Of a stretch of 64,000 bases of DNA, positions 43,343 through 53,174 are shown one piece after another (the first letter of the stretch is position 1; the number at the start of each line of letters is the position of its first letter). Under the pieces are notes generated by a model, which saw nothing but the letters and a program-made list of their open reading frames with translations, searched no databases and had not been told where the DNA came from. Location: NCBI GenBank assembly GCA_051656645.1, contig JBOGCH010000009.1, positions 20,320-84,319 of the forward strand, in the 5' to 3' direction. Made by a program: the position numbers and the translations under genes. Origin of the DNA: JBOGCH01 sp051656645 (GTDB lineage: Bacteria > Bacteroidota > Bacteroidia > Bacteroidales > Marinifilaceae).

Positions 43343-45241
43343 ATGGGAAAAATAATAGGAATTGACTTGGGAACCACAAACAGCTGTGTTGCTGTAATGG
43401 AGGGTAACGAACCTGTGGTAATACCTAACAGCGAAGGACGACGCACAACACCATCGGTAGTTGCGTTTGTGGATAATGGAGAACGTAAAGTTGGAGATCC
43501 TGCTAAACGTCAGGCAATCACTAACCCAACCAAAACGATATATTCAATTAAACGTTTCATGGGTGAAACTTGGGATCAAGTTCACAATGAAGTGAACCGT
43601 GTACCTTATCAAGTGGTAAAAGGTGACAATAACACTCCAAGAGTAGTTATCGATGACCGTAAATATTCACCACAAGAAATTTCGGCTATGATTCTTCAAA
43701 AAATGAAGAAAACAGCTGAGGACTATTTAGGACAAGAAGTTACAGAAGCTGTAATTACAGTTCCTGCATACTTTAACGATGCTCAACGTCAGGCAACTAA
43801 GGAAGCGGGAGAAATTGCAGGTTTGCAAGTTCGTCGTATTATCAATGAGCCTACAGCTGCTGCATTAGCTTACGGTTTGGATAAAAAAGACCGTGATATG
43901 AAAATCGCTGTATTCGACCTTGGTGGTGGTACATTTGATATTTCAATCCTTGAGTTAGGTGATGGTGTATTTGAAGTTAAATCTACAAATGGTGATACTC
44001 ACCTTGGTGGTGACGACTTTGATGATGTAATCATTAACTGGTTGGCAGATGAGTTCCAAAAAGACGAGGGTATCGATATTCGTCGTGACCCAATGGCTCA
44101 CCAACGTTTAAAAGAGGCTGCGGAGAAAGCTAAGATTGAGTTATCTAGCTCAACATCAACAGAGATTAACTTACCTTATATCTTCCCGGTTGATGGTATT
44201 CCAAAACACCTTGTTCGCACATTGACACGTGCTCAATTTGAGCAATTAGCAGATAAATTAATCCAAGCAACTATCGAGCCATGTAGACGTGCGCTTCAAG
44301 ATGCAGGATTAAAAGCTTCGGATATTGATGAGGTTATCCTTGTGGGTGGATCTACTCGTATCCCTGCGGTTCAAGAGAAAGTACAATCGTTCTTTGGACG
44401 TACTCCATCTAAAGGTGTAAACCCTGATGAGGTTGTTGCAATTGGTGCAGCTATTCAAGGTGGTGTATTAACTGGAGAGGTAAAAGATGTATTATTACTT
44501 GACGTAACTCCACTTTCATTAGGTATTGAAACTATGGGTGGTGTAATGACTAAACTGATTGAAAGTAACACAACAATTCCTACTAAGAAATCGGAAGTGT
44601 TCTCAACAGCGTCGGATAACCAACCTTCGGTAGAAATCCATATCATTCAAGGTGAGCGTCCATTGGCGAGAGACAACAAAACTATTGGTCGTTTCCACTT
44701 AGATAGTATTCCACCAGCACCACGCGGAGTTCCTCAAATTGAAGTAACTTTTGACATTGATGCTAATGGTATTTTAAATGTATCTGCAAAAGATAAAGCG
44801 ACAGGAAAAGAGCAATCAATCCGTATTGAAGCTTCATCGGGATTATCTGATGCTGATATCAAGCGAATGAAAGAAGAGGCTGCGGCAAATGCTGACGCTG
44901 ACCAAGCAGAAAAAGAGCGTATTGATGCTATCAATAAAGCAGATTCAATGATTTTCCAAACAGAAAAACAACTAAAAGAATTTGGAGATAAATTACCTGC
45001 TGATAAAAAAGCTCCTATTGAAGAAGCATTGAATGAGTTAAAAGAAGCTCACAAAAACCAAGATGTTGCAGCTATCAATGCAGCAACTGACAAGTTGAAC
45101 AATGTGTTCCAAGCTGCGTCGCAAGAAATGTACAACGCACAACAACAACAAGGACAACCTAACCCTGGTGCAGAACACCACGGTGGCGAAAGCAAAGGTC
45201 CGGATGATGTGACTGATGTTGACTTTGAAGAGGTGAAGTAA
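43343..45241 (+). CDS. dnaK: Hsp70 chaperone DnaK
   Basis: ATP-dependent chaperone working with J proteins and GrpE. 632 residues, normal length. Nucleotide-binding domain about 1-385 with the start GKIIGIDLGTTNSCVAVMEG, the FDLGGGTFDISILELG phosphate site and GGSTRIPAVQ. The hydrophobic linker (DVLLLDVTPLSLGIETMGG) leads into the substrate-binding domain, and the lid ends in the expected DDVTDVDFEEVK tail. A J-domain protein is encoded at 5.8 kb; grpE and dnaJ are not in the window. Codon bias is that of a highly expressed gene. Control region: see the sigma-54-like promoter. Confidence 0.98.
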   Translation: MGKIIGIDLGTTNSCVAVMEGNEPVVIPNSEGRRTTPSVVAFVDNGERKVGDPAKRQAITNPTKTIYSIKRFMGETWDQVHNEVNRVPYQVVKGDNNTPRVVIDDRKYSPQEISAMILQKMKKTAEDYLGQEVTEAVITVPAYFNDAQRQATKEAGEIAGLQVRRIINEPTAAALAYGLDKKDRDMKIAVFDLGGGTFDISILELGDGVFEVKSTNGDTHLGGDDFDDVIINWLADEFQKDEGIDIRRDPMAHQRLKEAAEKAKIELSSSTSTEINLPYIFPVDGIPKHLVRTLTRAQFEQLADKLIQATIEPCRRALQDAGLKASDIDEVILVGGSTRIPAVQEKVQSFFGRTPSKGVNPDEVVAIGAAIQGGVLTGEVKDVLLLDVTPLSLGIETMGGVMTKLIESNTTIPTKKSEVFSTASDNQPSVEIHIIQGERPLARDNKTIGRFHLDSIPPAPRGVPQIEVTFDIDANGILNVSAKDKATGKEQSIRIEASSGLSDADIKRMKEEAAANADADQAEKERIDAINKADSMIFQTEKQLKEFGDKLPADKKAPIEEALNELKEAHKNQDVAAINAATDKLNNVFQAASQEMYNAQQQQGQPNPGAEHHGGESKGPDDVTDVDFEEVK

Positions 45242-45270
45242 TAAGCCTATAAAGCTTAAATAATATGGTG

Positions 45271-45304
45271 TAACGCCTGTCTGATGTAAATTGGACAGGC
45301 GTTA
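45271..45304 (+). terminator. Terminator of dnaK
   Basis: Perfect 11-bp stem TAACGCCTGTC and complement with a 12-nt loop, followed by TTCTATTTAT. Lies between dnaK and the convergent helicase gene. Confidence 0.75.
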
Positions 45305-45363
45305 TTCTATTTATAAGGTGTTACAATGTTATTCTTCTTTTGAGTTGAAATAAAGTTACCGGT

Positions 45364-48159
45364 TTAACATTCGGCATGCATAGCTTTGTTTACTGAGGTG
45401 GGCATGGACATTGCAGTGGTAAGATGATGAATGATTTGATTACGTTCATCGAATCCATTTGTAGATAAACGGAGTATAGGAATGTTTAAAACATCGAGTA
45501 TTCTGTCTTTTTTGGCATCGCGTTGTTGCTGTAAAATATTGTTATGATAGGAAACTCCATCTACTTCAATAGCAAGTATAGGCGCTTTGTCAATCTTACT
45601 GTAGAGTAAGAAGTCGAGTCTAGCGTTATGTTTTATATAAGCAATTTCATCGTCCGAGAAAGAGCTGTAATTCTTGACAAGATCGCGCAGTTTATATTCT
45701 CTTACAATGTCAATGGTTGAGAATGGAGTATTGGGTTGTAATATTTCTTCCGTGAGTAGTTTGTATATGATAACTTCCGCCACCGAACCATTGATTTCAC
45801 GATTAGAGTCAATGAAAGTTGTACATATTTTGTTATACTCTTTGTATAACAGATCGAAAACAGAAGAAACATTACCTTTTACAATGGTTTCATGTGGAGA
45901 GGTGGTATAACAAATGTAGCGAACTAAATCGCCTATATTAGTTCCATGAGGTAACTCCATAGACGTTGGTTTTACAATTATAAATTCGTTAATAGCCCTG
46001 GAAACGGCAACATTAATAAGATTTGGGTTGTCAATGAATTCATTGATTTGGTTGCAAACAGTATTAAAGATAATGGTATCCATTTCGCGACCTTGGTATT
46101 TATGTATCGTATCGGCTTCTACATGTTGCGGCAAAATGCGTTGTAGCATATTGGCATGGTTACGGTAGGGGGCGATGACACCAATTTTAGTATCATCCGC
46201 GTAGTTTTCGTTAATATAAAGAACCGTTTCGTCTATTTGTCTTTGATTGTATCTATCTGCACTGCCCCCGATGTTGGTTTCAATGATTCGAAATGGATGG
46301 TTACTTGCGTTTGTCATAATGACTAGGTTATTGTTGTAATATTTTTTATTACAAAAGCCTATAATGGTGGGGTGACATCTATAATGTTCCTTTAATAGCA
46401 CAGATGTTATGTTGGTATTATATAAGCGTTTAAGCGAATTTAAAATGTTGTATTCAATGTAATTATATGCAGGTGGAATAGAATATATCTTTTCTAATTG
46501 TTTGGATGCTTCTTTATCCTTATCGCTAACTATATGTGTGAGTTGCATGCTGTCGCCAACAATAATGGCGTTACGACTGCAAGAGAAACATACTGCCGAT
46601 TTAATGATGTCTACCTGTGATGCTTCGTCTATAATTAAATAGTCAAACAAGAAGTTACTCGGTACACTATTGTGGAGTGATAACGTTGAGCTTAATATTA
46701 CCGGATGGTGCTTAATAAAATTGTCAAAACGAGCAAGATAGTCACTTGCTGTATACTTAGAGGTTCCTATTTCCGAGTATTTGAGGTAGAGCGAACCATG
46801 AAATAGTTGTTTTGAAATGTCTGTAAAGCGTTCTAATGTAGACGTTTCGTTGATATCAAGGAGACGATTTTCGATATTAGTGATATCGTCCTTTATTTTA
46901 TCAATATATAAATCATAGAATTTATGATTTATGTAGGTATGTAATTCTTGGTTATGCGAGTTTACCACAGAATATTTTAGAAGACCGTATTGAAATATTA
47001 GCTGTAAAATATTGCCTAGCGAAAGTCGTTTTGTAGAGATTCCTGATAAAAGGTTCTTGAAGTCTAGAACTCTTTGATGAGTCCATGCTCTACGGAATTT
47101 TTTATCAAAGACAAGTTTATTGGTATTGGATAATGGCTGCTCTGTTTGAATATGTTTGTATTCAGTTTCAATATCAGTTAGCTGAGTTTTTAACTTAGCT
47201 AGTTCGTTTCTATCATGAAAGCATTGAGTAAGGATTCCATCTAGTTGTATAAGCTCGTCTCTTAATTCAGTAGTCATTTCTTGAGATAAAGCCATTTCTT
47301 CAGGAACAATATAGTTTTGGCGTTGTTCAAAGAATTTAAGCTTATTTTCTTTTCTACCAAGAGGGGCTACAAGCATATTGTAGCCATGCTTGTTCAGTTT
47401 TTCGTATATATTGAATACTGCAGAGTTGTTGTTTGAGACAATTCCAATGGTTTTGTTTTGAGCCACTAAGTTAGCAACAATGTTTAGTATAGTTTGTGTT
47501 TTACCGGTCCCGGGAGGACCTTCAATAATACTAATGCTATTACCAAGTGCTGTTTCAACTGCTAACTTCTGACTTTCATTGCATCCGAAAGGAAAGATAA
47601 GTGGTTTCGAAGACAATGGGATAGGGGGATTGACGCCATTAATGTACTTGGAAAATACATTGCGAGAATCCATGGTTTCTATATTGTCTAAAGCCTTAAG
47701 AAGTATTTTTGCTCCCTTGTGACTGATATCATTATCCAAGTTCCTATCCTCCGGAATTGCAAATGATAGCTGATTGGGGAGAGTAATTATTTCTTTAAAG
47801 TAAGATAAAATGGTCTCAAAACGATTTAGATTGCGGTTAATTCCACAAATCTCAACGTTACTATCGTTCTTAATGGGAAATGAACATTCTTGCTGATTCC
47901 TTAAAATGAGATACTCCCCATAGTTATCCACAATTGTATATTCACTGTTACGCGTACCACTCTCATATATTAATACATCGGTTTGTGTGAAAAGGTATGG
48001 ATATAATTTAACTCTATCTTCTCCGTAATTGTAACTCTTGCTATTGTTAAATGTAATTCTATATCCATTAGGTGTACGAATAACTTCAGTGACATCCTTT
48101 CTATAGTAAAATTCGGCTGTTACCTTATCTTTTATGAATATTATATATGGAGCTATCAT
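45364..48159 (-). CDS. SF1 (Upf1/Dna2-like) helicase with C-terminal PD-(D/E)XK nuclease
   Basis: 931 residues. The N-terminal 190 residues match nothing I recognise. The SF1 helicase core follows: Walker A GPPGTGKT (214-221), Walker B with DEAS (D511-E512), motif III IVGDSMQL, and motifs V/VI GREMDTIIFNT...VAVSRAINEF. A helical insert lies at about 290-500. The C-terminus has a Vsr/DUF559-like nuclease core: LDFLL (D849), E865-V-D867 and KKDR (about 885). All expected catalytic residues are present. Similar stand-alone helicase-nuclease fusions include antiphage proteins, but housekeeping roles are possible. No other defence gene is adjacent. Confidence 0.8.
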   Translation of the reverse strand: MIAPYIIFIKDKVTAEFYYRKDVTEVIRTPNGYRITFNNSKSYNYGEDRVKLYPYLFTQTDVLIYESGTRNSEYTIVDNYGEYLILRNQQECSFPIKNDSNVEICGINRNLNRFETILSYFKEIITLPNQLSFAIPEDRNLDNDISHKGAKILLKALDNIETMDSRNVFSKYINGVNPPIPLSSKPLIFPFGCNESQKLAVETALGNSISIIEGPPGTGKTQTILNIVANLVAQNKTIGIVSNNNSAVFNIYEKLNKHGYNMLVAPLGRKENKLKFFEQRQNYIVPEEMALSQEMTTELRDELIQLDGILTQCFHDRNELAKLKTQLTDIETEYKHIQTEQPLSNTNKLVFDKKFRRAWTHQRVLDFKNLLSGISTKRLSLGNILQLIFQYGLLKYSVVNSHNQELHTYINHKFYDLYIDKIKDDITNIENRLLDINETSTLERFTDISKQLFHGSLYLKYSEIGTSKYTASDYLARFDNFIKHHPVILSSTLSLHNSVPSNFLFDYLIIDEASQVDIIKSAVCFSCSRNAIIVGDSMQLTHIVSDKDKEASKQLEKIYSIPPAYNYIEYNILNSLKRLYNTNITSVLLKEHYRCHPTIIGFCNKKYYNNNLVIMTNASNHPFRIIETNIGGSADRYNQRQIDETVLYINENYADDTKIGVIAPYRNHANMLQRILPQHVEADTIHKYQGREMDTIIFNTVCNQINEFIDNPNLINVAVSRAINEFIIVKPTSMELPHGTNIGDLVRYICYTTSPHETIVKGNVSSVFDLLYKEYNKICTTFIDSNREINGSVAEVIIYKLLTEEILQPNTPFSTIDIVREYKLRDLVKNYSSFSDDEIAYIKHNARLDFLLYSKIDKAPILAIEVDGVSYHNNILQQQRDAKKDRILDVLNIPILRLSTNGFDERNQIIHHLTTAMSMPTSVNKAMHAEC

Positions 48160-48188
48160 TTAGATGTTTATGGATTCAATACTCCCGG

Positions 48189-48196
48189 CAAAATTA
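48189..48196 (-). promoter_or_regulatory. -7 box before the helicase-nuclease gene
   Basis: TAATTTTG then CCGG on the minus strand, 30 bp before the ATG at 48159. Perfect TAnnTTTG match, so the gene has its own promoter and does not depend on the upstream regulator gene. Confidence 0.5.
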
Positions 48197-48274
48197 ATAA
48201 ATAAACAATAGTTGTATAGGTTTTATATTGATATTAATTCAGCTGATTGAGTGTTTAGATAGAGATAATTCTTA

Positions 48275-48940
48275 TTATCGTAATAATCTCTCTAGCGCAT
48301 TATAATTAAGAATCTTACCACGTCCGTTATTGAAGGTAATTATTTGTTCTTTGCTCATCTCTGAAATTGCACGTGAAAGTGAGGGACGCTCTACTCCAAA
48401 ATATTCTGCTAATGCGGAGACACTTCGGTCTAGACTAAACTCACCATTCTTCTCGTGCGATAATAAATAGTATATAAATTTGGCTTTAATACTCTTTTGT
48501 GCGAATAGTGTAAGACGTTCTGACAGTTGTTGCATACGGTTTGCATTGAATGCCATAAATCCGCGCATAAATCCCGGACACTTCATAATTTGTTGTTCAA
48601 CAGCCTGTTTTGAAATGTATATGACCTCACAATCCTGTAGGGCCATAATATCTACTGGAAGTTTGTTGTTGTCCGCAAATAAGAATGCGGAAGCAAGTGG
48701 GGAAGCTGCAGATATTGTCTCCATAGGCAGAGTTAAACCTGAGGTGGAAACAATCTCCGTTTTAACGCTGCCTTGTGTTAAAATCATAAGATGATGTACC
48801 TTATCACCTTGAAATGCAATATGCTCACCTCGTTTAAACTGTTTAACTGTATGTGGAATATCGCAGGTGATTTTATCTATTTCATCTACCGATTTGTTGC
48901 GACATGTTGAACAAAAGAATAAGAGATCACGTTTTTCCAT
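48275..48940 (-). CDS. Crp/Fnr family transcription regulator
   Basis: 221-residue regulator from the ATG at 48940 (MEKRDLLFFCSTCRN). Longer in-frame starts up to 49117 overlap the divergent ferredoxin gene and add unrelated residues. The cyclic-nucleotide-like sensor domain spans about 20-140 (FKRGEHIAFQGDKVHHLMILTQGSVK). The helix-turn-helix is near 170-195 (ALAEYFGVERPSLSRAISEM). Cysteines in FFCSTC near the N-terminus could ligate Fe-S or heme. The placement, divergent from an iron-sulfur protein, suggests redox or nitrosative sensing as in HcpR-type regulators; this is inference. A palindromic operator lies between the two genes. Confidence 0.85.
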   Translation of the reverse strand: MEKRDLLFFCSTCRNKSVDEIDKITCDIPHTVKQFKRGEHIAFQGDKVHHLMILTQGSVKTEIVSTSGLTLPMETISAASPLASAFLFADNNKLPVDIMALQDCEVIYISKQAVEQQIMKCPGFMRGFMAFNANRMQQLSERLTLFAQKSIKAKFIYYLLSHEKNGEFSLDRSVSALAEYFGVERPSLSRAISEMSKEQIITFNNGRGKILNYNALERLLR

Positions 48941-48980
48941 AGCAATTGATTTAGCATAAAGATAGAAAATAGCTATTGAT

Positions 48981-48994
48981 GTAACAAATGTTAC
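48981..48994. promoter_or_regulatory. Crp/Fnr-like operator GTAAC-AAAT-GTTAC
   Basis: Perfect 5-4-5 dyad, extended by T before and G after (TGTAACAAATGTTACG). It sits 41 bp before the regulator ATG and 83 bp before the ferredoxin ATG. The half-site/spacer geometry is that of Crp/Fnr-family sites. Confidence 0.55.
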
Positions 48995-49076
48995 GCATAA
49001 TGAAATATGCACAGCGTACTTTTGTAGGGATAAATGACAATTAACTATTGACAGCGGAAAAGTAAATAAAGTATAT

Positions 49077-49928
49077 ATGAAACGTAAGATTATATTTATA
49101 GATGAATCTCTTTGCAATGGCTGTGGAGCCTGTGTAAAAGGATGTCATGAGGGAGCGTTACAGATGATTGACGGAAAAGCGCGTATTGTGAGCGAGCTTT
49201 ATTGTGATGGACTTGGTGCATGTATAGGTGAATGTCCTGTTGGTGCTATAACCATTGAAGAGCGTGAGGCCGAACCATATGACGAGATGGCAGTGATGGA
49301 ACGAATTTCACCCAAAGGGGCAGAGACGGTATTAGCGCATTTAAAACATTTGAAGGAACATAATGAGACTGTTTATCTTGAGCAAGGTTTAGAGTATATA
49401 AAACGTAATGGTCTTGATGTTGATACAAGCAGCATTTGTACACCGTCACTGCCGAAAGTTGCTGGCGGTTGTCCCGGTAGTAAAGCGCGTGTTTTTACAC
49501 TGCAGCCGGCATTGGCAGTTGCAAACTTATCCGCGCAAGCGGTGCAGTCCCAACTCTCACACTGGCCGGTACAGTTGCATTTATTAAATCCGTTGGCCGG
49601 TTACTTTACGAATGCTGATGTAGTTTTGGCAGCCGATTGTACTGCATTTGCTTATGCTAATTTTCATAATGAGATATTGCATGGTAAGAAGTTGGCAATT
49701 GCATGTCCAAAGTTAGATTCGAATAAAGAGAATTACGTAGAGAAACTTTCGCAGATGATGGATACTGCGAAAATTAATACATTAACGGTTGTTATAATGG
49801 AGGTTCCATGTTGTAACGGGTTAATGCAAATAGCGCAAATGGCTGCACAGAAAGCAAACCGTAAGGTGCCGGTGAAACTAATTGTTATTAGCGTTGATGG
49901 TAACAAAATCAGTGACGAATGGTTATAG
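49077..49928 (+). CDS. Iron-sulfur protein with 2x4Fe-4S ferredoxin domain
   Basis: 283 residues. The N-terminal 60 residues carry two 4Fe-4S motifs: CNGCGACVKGC (residues about 13-23) and CDGLGACIGECPVGA (about 43-57). The C-terminal 180 residues are not recognised but contain further cysteines (CPGSKAR, ACPKLDS, PCCNGL) that could hold another cluster. Proteins of this type occur in anaerobes next to hybrid-cluster protein or regulator genes. Divergent from the Crp/Fnr regulator and presumably controlled by it through the operator at 48981. Role in electron transfer is inferred. Confidence 0.83.
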   Translation: MKRKIIFIDESLCNGCGACVKGCHEGALQMIDGKARIVSELYCDGLGACIGECPVGAITIEEREAEPYDEMAVMERISPKGAETVLAHLKHLKEHNETVYLEQGLEYIKRNGLDVDTSSICTPSLPKVAGGCPGSKARVFTLQPALAVANLSAQAVQSQLSHWPVQLHLLNPLAGYFTNADVVLAADCTAFAYANFHNEILHGKKLAIACPKLDSNKENYVEKLSQMMDTAKINTLTVVIMEVPCCNGLMQIAQMAAQKANRKVPVKLIVISVDGNKISDEWL

Positions 49929-49995
49929 AAGTTCTACTGTCTATAAATAGAAACGTTTTGGAATAATTCAATAATTATTGCGTTCGTAGTAATGA

Positions 49996-50042
49996 TAAAT
50001 ACCTCGCTACAGTCCGTTTATGGGCATGTGGCGAGGTATTTA
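49996..50042. terminator. Bidirectional terminator
   Basis: Fifteen-position stem TAAATACCTCGCTAC with one G-T pair, loop of 17 nt. Lies between the convergent ferredoxin and glycosyltransferase-TPR genes. Confidence 0.7.
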
Positions 50043-50059
50043 TATATCAACGTAAGAAA

Positions 50060-53000
50060 CTATTGAAGCTCTTTTAATAGTCCTATTGCTTCTCTATGTT
50101 TACTGTTTTTGTTTAAAACTTCTTGCGCAAACGTACGAGCAGTTACTTTGTCTTTGCGCTTAGCGGCAGATATAGCTTTAAGTATTAATACATCCGTATC
50201 GTTATTGTCCATATCCTTTAAAAGAGAATCGGCTTTATCCATCTTGCCTTGAGTGAGTGCTAAACGGGCTGAAACACGTTGAGCGGGTGCAAAGTCTATT
50301 TTAGCTTTGTATATATTTTCGAGCAGAGCTTCGCACTCTTTTGGTCGTCCCATACGGCATAGACAATCAGCAACTTTCGTTGCGTAGACAATGTTATTTG
50401 TCATTTGCATTAGTTTGTTGTATAAATCTAGTGCCTGATCGTAATTTTGATGTTTAAACAAGATATTTCCAGCAATATCATGCGCCGCTTGGTTCTTAGG
50501 ATCAATTCGCAATACAGCATTGGCAGCATTAATAGCCTCTTTGTCCTTTTCCATAGCCATATAGGTGTTCATTTTACTAATGTAGGCCATTACCGCATAT
50601 TGATTCTCCTCTAATATTTTATTCGCAGCGCGTAAAGCCTTGTCATATTGCCCCATATCTTTATATAGATTTGAGATGAAATACAGTGGTTCATTCAAAT
50701 AGGGATGTAATGCAATGGCCTCTTCATAGCTGTGCAAAGCACTGTCCGGATAATTACTTAGTCTATACGCATTACCAAGTTTACTCCATAACTCTTCTGC
50801 TTGAGGATTCTTATCTATTGCTGTTTTTAAAAGAGGAATTGCGCGTTGGGGTTGTTCTGCTTTTATTGCTTCCAATGCCAATAGCTCACTTTTTCCATTA
50901 CGCTTAAAAACCACCGACATTGGTAGGCCATCAACGTTTGGACTATACATGCAGTTTACAGGGGGAAATAGTCCCTGTTTTAACTGGAAACTATTTATAT
51001 ACACATTTCCATATATTGCGTAATCCCAATCGGCTGCGTATTTATCATAGAAACGGGCATATTTAATTCTAACATTAGGGTACTTGCGGAAGTAATGTTT
51101 CATAATCTCGGCATGGTTAGTCGCTATAATTACACTACTATCTGATCCGCTCAAGACATTCTTTTTAAACCACTCGCTGCTATTATATAGCGAGTTATAA
51201 TAATAATCCGTTTCGTAATCTCCATAAGCACCCGATAAGTTACCTACCAATTCATTAAAGTAAACATAATCATTCGGATGGTTGGCTACCATGTGTTTTA
51301 CCGGCAATGTAAAGCCTCCTACAAGTACAACAATGGCTACAATACGTACCGCCTTTGTTTTTGCCGTTACTAACTTACTCCAAAGTACTGCGGCAAGGCA
51401 TACCATAATTGGGACAACGAAAAGGAGGTGTCGGATACCTCCGTAGAGGTTGGATTTTTGGTAAATTACCCAAAATACGGGGAAGATAACCGCAAAGAAC
51501 AAGAATACCATGATAGGGGAGAACCTACGCTTGGTAACTAAACGCACACAACTCCACACAGCCATGGCAAACAAGCCAATAAGAGTGATAATTGGAGTGG
51601 ATATCATTAAATATTGTGGAGCATAGCGCCATGGTAACATGGTGGACATCATTTGCTCCCCATCAAAAATGGTACGTAATCCTACATTATAATTGGTAAA
51701 CTGTTTTAGGGATTTTACCATTCCAGTAAATGGCTGTTCAATACCGTAAGGCCATAAAGCAATGGATGCTATGTAACCAACCAATAAAATGGGTACTATA
51801 AGAGCTAGGTAATTACTAATAATAAATCTGTTTTTATAGAGTTTCAAGCAATCTTTCCAGCCCACTTGCTCAAGGTAGTACAAGCCGGCAATGAAAAAGA
51901 AATAAGGATATAGCATTAAACCACCCGATCGAGTACCCATTGCAAGGAAAATACCTATTGCAGCACCACAAACGTAGCGAAACTTAAGTCTTGGATAATT
52001 GTCCTGTGTTCGAATAAAATAGTAAATGGCCATAATGTATCCAACTGCGAAAGATAAATCCTTCATGTTGTTCATGGCATGTCCAAAGTAGCGGGGGGTG
52101 AAAAACATCAGTAATACACCCAACAATCCGGCAACACCGCCACCTAAGCGCATGGCAAGTAAACCGGTAATAAGAACACCTAATGCGCCAACAAGCGCAT
52201 TTAATGCATGTCTTACTATAAACGGATCATCTGCACCGAATGTACGACTAACAATCTCTGCAATTACCTGCGTACCATTTCCATACAAGTGAAGAGCTGT
52301 TTTGGGCTGATCTAAAGCTGTTTTATCACCATTTGCAAAATAGTCCAATACATAGCCGCAATGACGCATATCCACAAACTCATCGCCCGATATACCATAA
52401 TCGGCCGATATAAATGGCATGTAAATGAAGGCAAATATTGCAAATAAATACATCAAACTGCGTGTAAGAGCATTGTAATGTCCAAAACTCAGAGATTTCC
52501 ACTCCGAGGGTTTAAATAGTATTTTTGCACTGGTTACGGGAATATCAATGGTGTATCGTTTCCACAAATTTGTAGGAGTTTCGCATCCTTTCCCATTATT
52601 TAATTGTTCAACTCTGTTATATCTGTAGCAACTTTTTTGAAGAGAATATCCCATAGCACATACAGCGTTGTCCGCAAGTTCGGCACCGTAAAATGCTTTC
52701 ATTGCACGTCTACGGTCGATAATAAACATGGGCGATGCCGTAATTTCGCTATCCGTTTTCCAACCATTGGTAAAAAAGAACTTTGCACCTTTCCCTTCCG
52801 GGCTAGTTCCTACGTAGCTAATAACATTTCGGTTGTTTTGTGTTAAATGGCTCTCAATTACCTTACGTGCAGAAATACTGTGCATACGGTCCACATCCAC
52901 AATGGCTATGGTATTGTGTGCAGCTTTATGTAAAAGCTCCATCCACGCTTGTTGAGTTGTTCCATCCGCCACGTTTACAATCTCTTTTACATTGGTAGTA

Positions 53001-53071
53001 TACTGACATGTGTCAGGACCTTTACCACTTTGGGAAATATAAAAAAGCGATATGTTATTATCAATTTTCAT
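50060..53071 (-). CDS. Glycosyltransferase-TPR fusion membrane protein
   Basis: 1003 residues in three parts. Residues 1-190 are soluble and resemble a reduced nucleotide-sugar or GT2-like domain (IAIVDVDRMHS; FIIDRRRAMKAFYG). I cannot confirm activity. Residues about 195-610 form a polytopic membrane region with about 11 helices, and the conserved acidic loop ISGDEFVDMRHCGYVLDYF after the first helix matches the GT39/PMT-like lipid-sugar-dependent glycosyltransferases. Residues about 735-1003 hold at least six TPR units (AEELWSKLGNAYRLSNYPDSALHSYEEA). Such proteins glycosylate lipids or exported proteins. A promoter-like box lies about 105 bp upstream. Stand-alone gene. Confidence 0.8.
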   Translation of the reverse strand: MKIDNNISLFYISQSGKGPDTCQYTTNVKEIVNVADGTTQQAWMELLHKAAHNTIAIVDVDRMHSISARKVIESHLTQNNRNVISYVGTSPEGKGAKFFFTNGWKTDSEITASPMFIIDRRRAMKAFYGAELADNAVCAMGYSLQKSCYRYNRVEQLNNGKGCETPTNLWKRYTIDIPVTSAKILFKPSEWKSLSFGHYNALTRSLMYLFAIFAFIYMPFISADYGISGDEFVDMRHCGYVLDYFANGDKTALDQPKTALHLYGNGTQVIAEIVSRTFGADDPFIVRHALNALVGALGVLITGLLAMRLGGGVAGLLGVLLMFFTPRYFGHAMNNMKDLSFAVGYIMAIYYFIRTQDNYPRLKFRYVCGAAIGIFLAMGTRSGGLMLYPYFFFIAGLYYLEQVGWKDCLKLYKNRFIISNYLALIVPILLVGYIASIALWPYGIEQPFTGMVKSLKQFTNYNVGLRTIFDGEQMMSTMLPWRYAPQYLMISTPIITLIGLFAMAVWSCVRLVTKRRFSPIMVFLFFAVIFPVFWVIYQKSNLYGGIRHLLFVVPIMVCLAAVLWSKLVTAKTKAVRIVAIVVLVGGFTLPVKHMVANHPNDYVYFNELVGNLSGAYGDYETDYYYNSLYNSSEWFKKNVLSGSDSSVIIATNHAEIMKHYFRKYPNVRIKYARFYDKYAADWDYAIYGNVYINSFQLKQGLFPPVNCMYSPNVDGLPMSVVFKRNGKSELLALEAIKAEQPQRAIPLLKTAIDKNPQAEELWSKLGNAYRLSNYPDSALHSYEEAIALHPYLNEPLYFISNLYKDMGQYDKALRAANKILEENQYAVMAYISKMNTYMAMEKDKEAINAANAVLRIDPKNQAAHDIAGNILFKHQNYDQALDLYNKLMQMTNNIVYATKVADCLCRMGRPKECEALLENIYKAKIDFAPAQRVSARLALTQGKMDKADSLLKDMDNNDTDVLILKAISAAKRKDKVTARTFAQEVLNKNSKHREAIGLLKELQ

Positions 53072-53174
53072 ATATATAATTCGTTATTAGGTAGTTATGA
53101 GTGCTGTTGATGCAATAAAGTACTTGGTGTAAATAATTATTGCAGACGCACGGTTAAGTAATTGTTAAACGAAA

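Noticed and set aside
45364..48159. The helicase-nuclease as part of BREX, DISARM or a restriction system.
   Set aside because: Neighbours are dnaK and a Crp/Fnr regulator; no methylase, PglZ, Brx or other defence gene is adjacent.
48941..49117. A longer Crp/Fnr regulator starting at 49117.
   Set aside because: The extra 59 residues are hydrophobic and unrelated to the family, overlap the divergent ferredoxin gene, and would cover the operator dyad.
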